Assembly (NCBI RefSeq): GCF_004912155.1
Contig: NZ_STGX01000001.1
Span: 16,889-80,888, forward strand
Source of the DNA: Glycomyces paridis
GTDB lineage: Bacteria; Actinomycetota; Actinomycetes; Mycobacteriales; Micromonosporaceae
Direction of reading: 5' to 3'
Length of the DNA stretch: 64,000 nt
The position numbers and the translations under genes were made by a program. Below, in pieces: positions 62,902-64,000 of the stretch. The notes under the pieces were generated by a model, which searched no databases, was not told where the DNA came from, and saw only the letters and a program-made list of their open reading frames with translations. Positions within the stretch are counted from its first letter, which is position 1. Each line of letters opens with the position of its first letter.

Positions 62902-64000
62902 GTCGAGCCGTCATCCTGCCGGCTCCGGGCGGCTACGCCGAGATCGAGGAGGACCGCACGGTCCTCGACCGCCTCATCGCGCAGATCCGCGAGGCCGGCT
63001 GCGACGACGTGACCGTCCTGGTCAGGCCCGGCACCGACCGGCCCGTCAAGGCCGCCCAGATCGAGTCGGCCGACGCCGACGCCGACCTGGCCCACCTGGG
63101 CGAACTCGCCTTCTCCGGCGACGGCGCCCTCTACGCCGCGTGCGCCGACCTCGTCGCCTCCCAGACCACGGTCGCCGCCGTCCTCTCCGACTCCTCGCGC
63201 CGCTCGGGCGTCCTCGTGGGCGCCGACGACCCGACCGCCGCGCCCGTCGCCGTCGAACGCGGCCTCGTCACCGGGCCCGGGCCCGGCCCGACCCGCCTCG
63301 GCGGGCTCGCGAAGGTCTCCGCCGCCCACCTCGCCCGGCTCGAACGCCACTGGCCGCGCCGCTCGGGCGGCGACGCGTTCGAAGCGCTCCTGGCCGCCCT
63401 CCACGCCCGCGCGATCCCCGTCAACGCCTACGCCACCAGCGGCCTCGAACACCGCCGTGTCGGCGGCGGCGAGGAGGCCCGCGAGGTCGCCGCCGCGTTC
63501 GCAGCGGTCGACATGGACGCCTGGCGCCTGCGCAGCGCCGTCAAGCACGACGACGACCTCTTCGCGACCTACGCCGTCTCCAGCTGGTCGCCGCGCCTGG
63601 TCGTCCTCGCCGCGCGCCTCGGCTGGACCCCCACCCCCATCACCTGGGTCTCGATCGGCCTCGCCGTGGCCGCCGCCGCGATCTTCGCCACCGGATGGGG
63701 CGAGCCGCTCCTCGGCGGCGGGGGCGCCGCCTCCCTGTGGTTCGCCGCCGCCGCGGCCCTCATGTACTTCAGTTTCGTCTTCGACTGCGTCGACGGCCAG
63801 CTGGCCCGCTACACCCAGAACTTCTCCTCCTTCGGCGGCTGGCTCGACATGATGGCCGACCGCTCCAAGGAGTTCCTCATCTACGCCGGGCTCGCCGCCG
63901 GGGCCGTCGCCGCCGGGGCCTCCGCGCCCGCCGCGTGGGGCCTCGCCATCGGCGCCATGGTCACCCAGACCGTCCGGCACACCGCCGACACCTGGTACGC
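62898..64000 (+). CDS. CDP-alcohol phosphotransferase family protein, 3'-truncated by window edge
   Basis: The visible 367 residues carry an N-terminal soluble region of about 230 residues resembling a degenerate nucleotidyltransferase, then hydrophobic segments with the CDP-alcohol phosphotransferase motif D-x-x-D-G-x-x-A-R-x(8)-G-x-x-x-D-x-x-x-D (D-C-V-D-G-Q-L-A-R then F-G-G-W-L-D-M-M-A-D). It would transfer a phospho-alcohol head from CDP-alcohol to an acceptor, as in phospholipid, teichoic-acid or inositol-phosphate-phosphate synthesis. Start overlaps the export ATPase stop. The gene continues beyond base 64000. Confidence 0.75.
   Translation, partial: MSRAVILPAPGGYAEIEEDRTVLDRLIAQIREAGCDDVTVLVRPGTDRPVKAAQIESADADADLAHLGELAFSGDGALYAACADLVASQTTVAAVLSDSSRRSGVLVGADDPTAAPVAVERGLVTGPGPGPTRLGGLAKVSAAHLARLERHWPRRSGGDAFEALLAALHARAIPVNAYATSGLEHRRVGGGEEAREVAAAFAAVDMDAWRLRSAVKHDDDLFATYAVSSWSPRLVVLAARLGWTPTPITWVSIGLAVAAAAIFATGWGEPLLGGGGAASLWFAAAAALMYFSFVFDCVDGQLARYTQNFSSFGGWLDMMADRSKEFLIYAGLAAGAVAAGASAPAAWGLAIGAMVTQTVRHTADTWY

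Overview
This is chromosomal DNA of a high-G+C actinomycete. Codons end almost always in G or C, GTG starts are common, many genes overlap by four bases (ATGA or GTGA), and many promoters look leaderless. Family markers agree: a CvnA-D conservon (histidine kinase, roadblock, DUF742, GTPase), an XRE/DUF5753 plus DUF397 pair, system II cytochrome c maturation genes, the CBS-containing GuaB1, and an LpdA/GGCT/M20/phosphomannomutase/upp neighbourhood like that of mycobacteria (recalled synteny). A filamentous or Glycomyces/Micromonospora-like actinomycete is the best guess; the genus cannot be fixed from this window.

Layout. 0-1 kb: end of a STAND/NB-ARC-like ATPase. 1.7-8.4 kb: hemL, a histidine phosphatase and the cytochrome c maturation operon (ResA-like thioredoxin, CcdA, ResB, CcsB) with two tiny coupled ORFs and a lipoprotein. 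8.7-10.7 kb: two MHYT membrane sensors. 11.3-16.2 kb: complete cvnABCD conservon. 16.4-24.2 kb: accessory island of visibly lower G+C, with an XRE/DUF397 pair, a three-gene module (unknown alpha-helical protein, AAA_28-type NTPase, and a class-I aminoacyl-tRNA-synthetase-like protein fused to an ASCH domain), a truncated second DUF397, a DUF2332 protein and a frameshifted HNH endonuclease. 24.5-26.4 kb: a second roadblock gene coupled to a protein that joins a transposase-like (IS110-type) N-terminus to the CvnA-type C-terminal tail. 26.9-31.9 kb: acidic protein, two aldehyde dehydrogenases, deoC and upp. 31.9-32.7 kb: a toxin-antitoxin operon inserted between the convergent upp and pgm genes and bracketed by two matching hairpins. 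32.8-42.1 kb: phosphohexomutase, membrane Ser/Thr kinase, methylmalonyl-CoA mutase-type large subunit, M20 amidohydrolase, GGCT, LpdA. 42.2-53 kb: secreted lectin-like protein, ABC exporter with a divergent two-component system, a DnaA-box cluster, GuaB1, biotin-dependent carboxylase alpha chain, PadR with a drug-type ABC exporter. 53.2-64 kb: cell-surface polysaccharide cluster (nucleotide-sugar dehydrogenase, four glycosyltransferases, export ATPase, CDP-alcohol phosphotransferase), running off the right edge.

How they work together. Heme precursor supply (HemL) is in one overlapping run with the apparatus that attaches heme to cytochrome c. DeoC makes acetaldehyde that the adjacent dehydrogenase can oxidise, and upp salvages uracil. 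The 53-64 kb genes should make, assemble and export an extracellular glycan. The most unusual content is the 17.9-20.9 kb NTPase/synthetase-like/ASCH module and the 24.5-26.4 kb transposase-like/roadblock pair; both roles below are inferences from visible motifs, without database searches.
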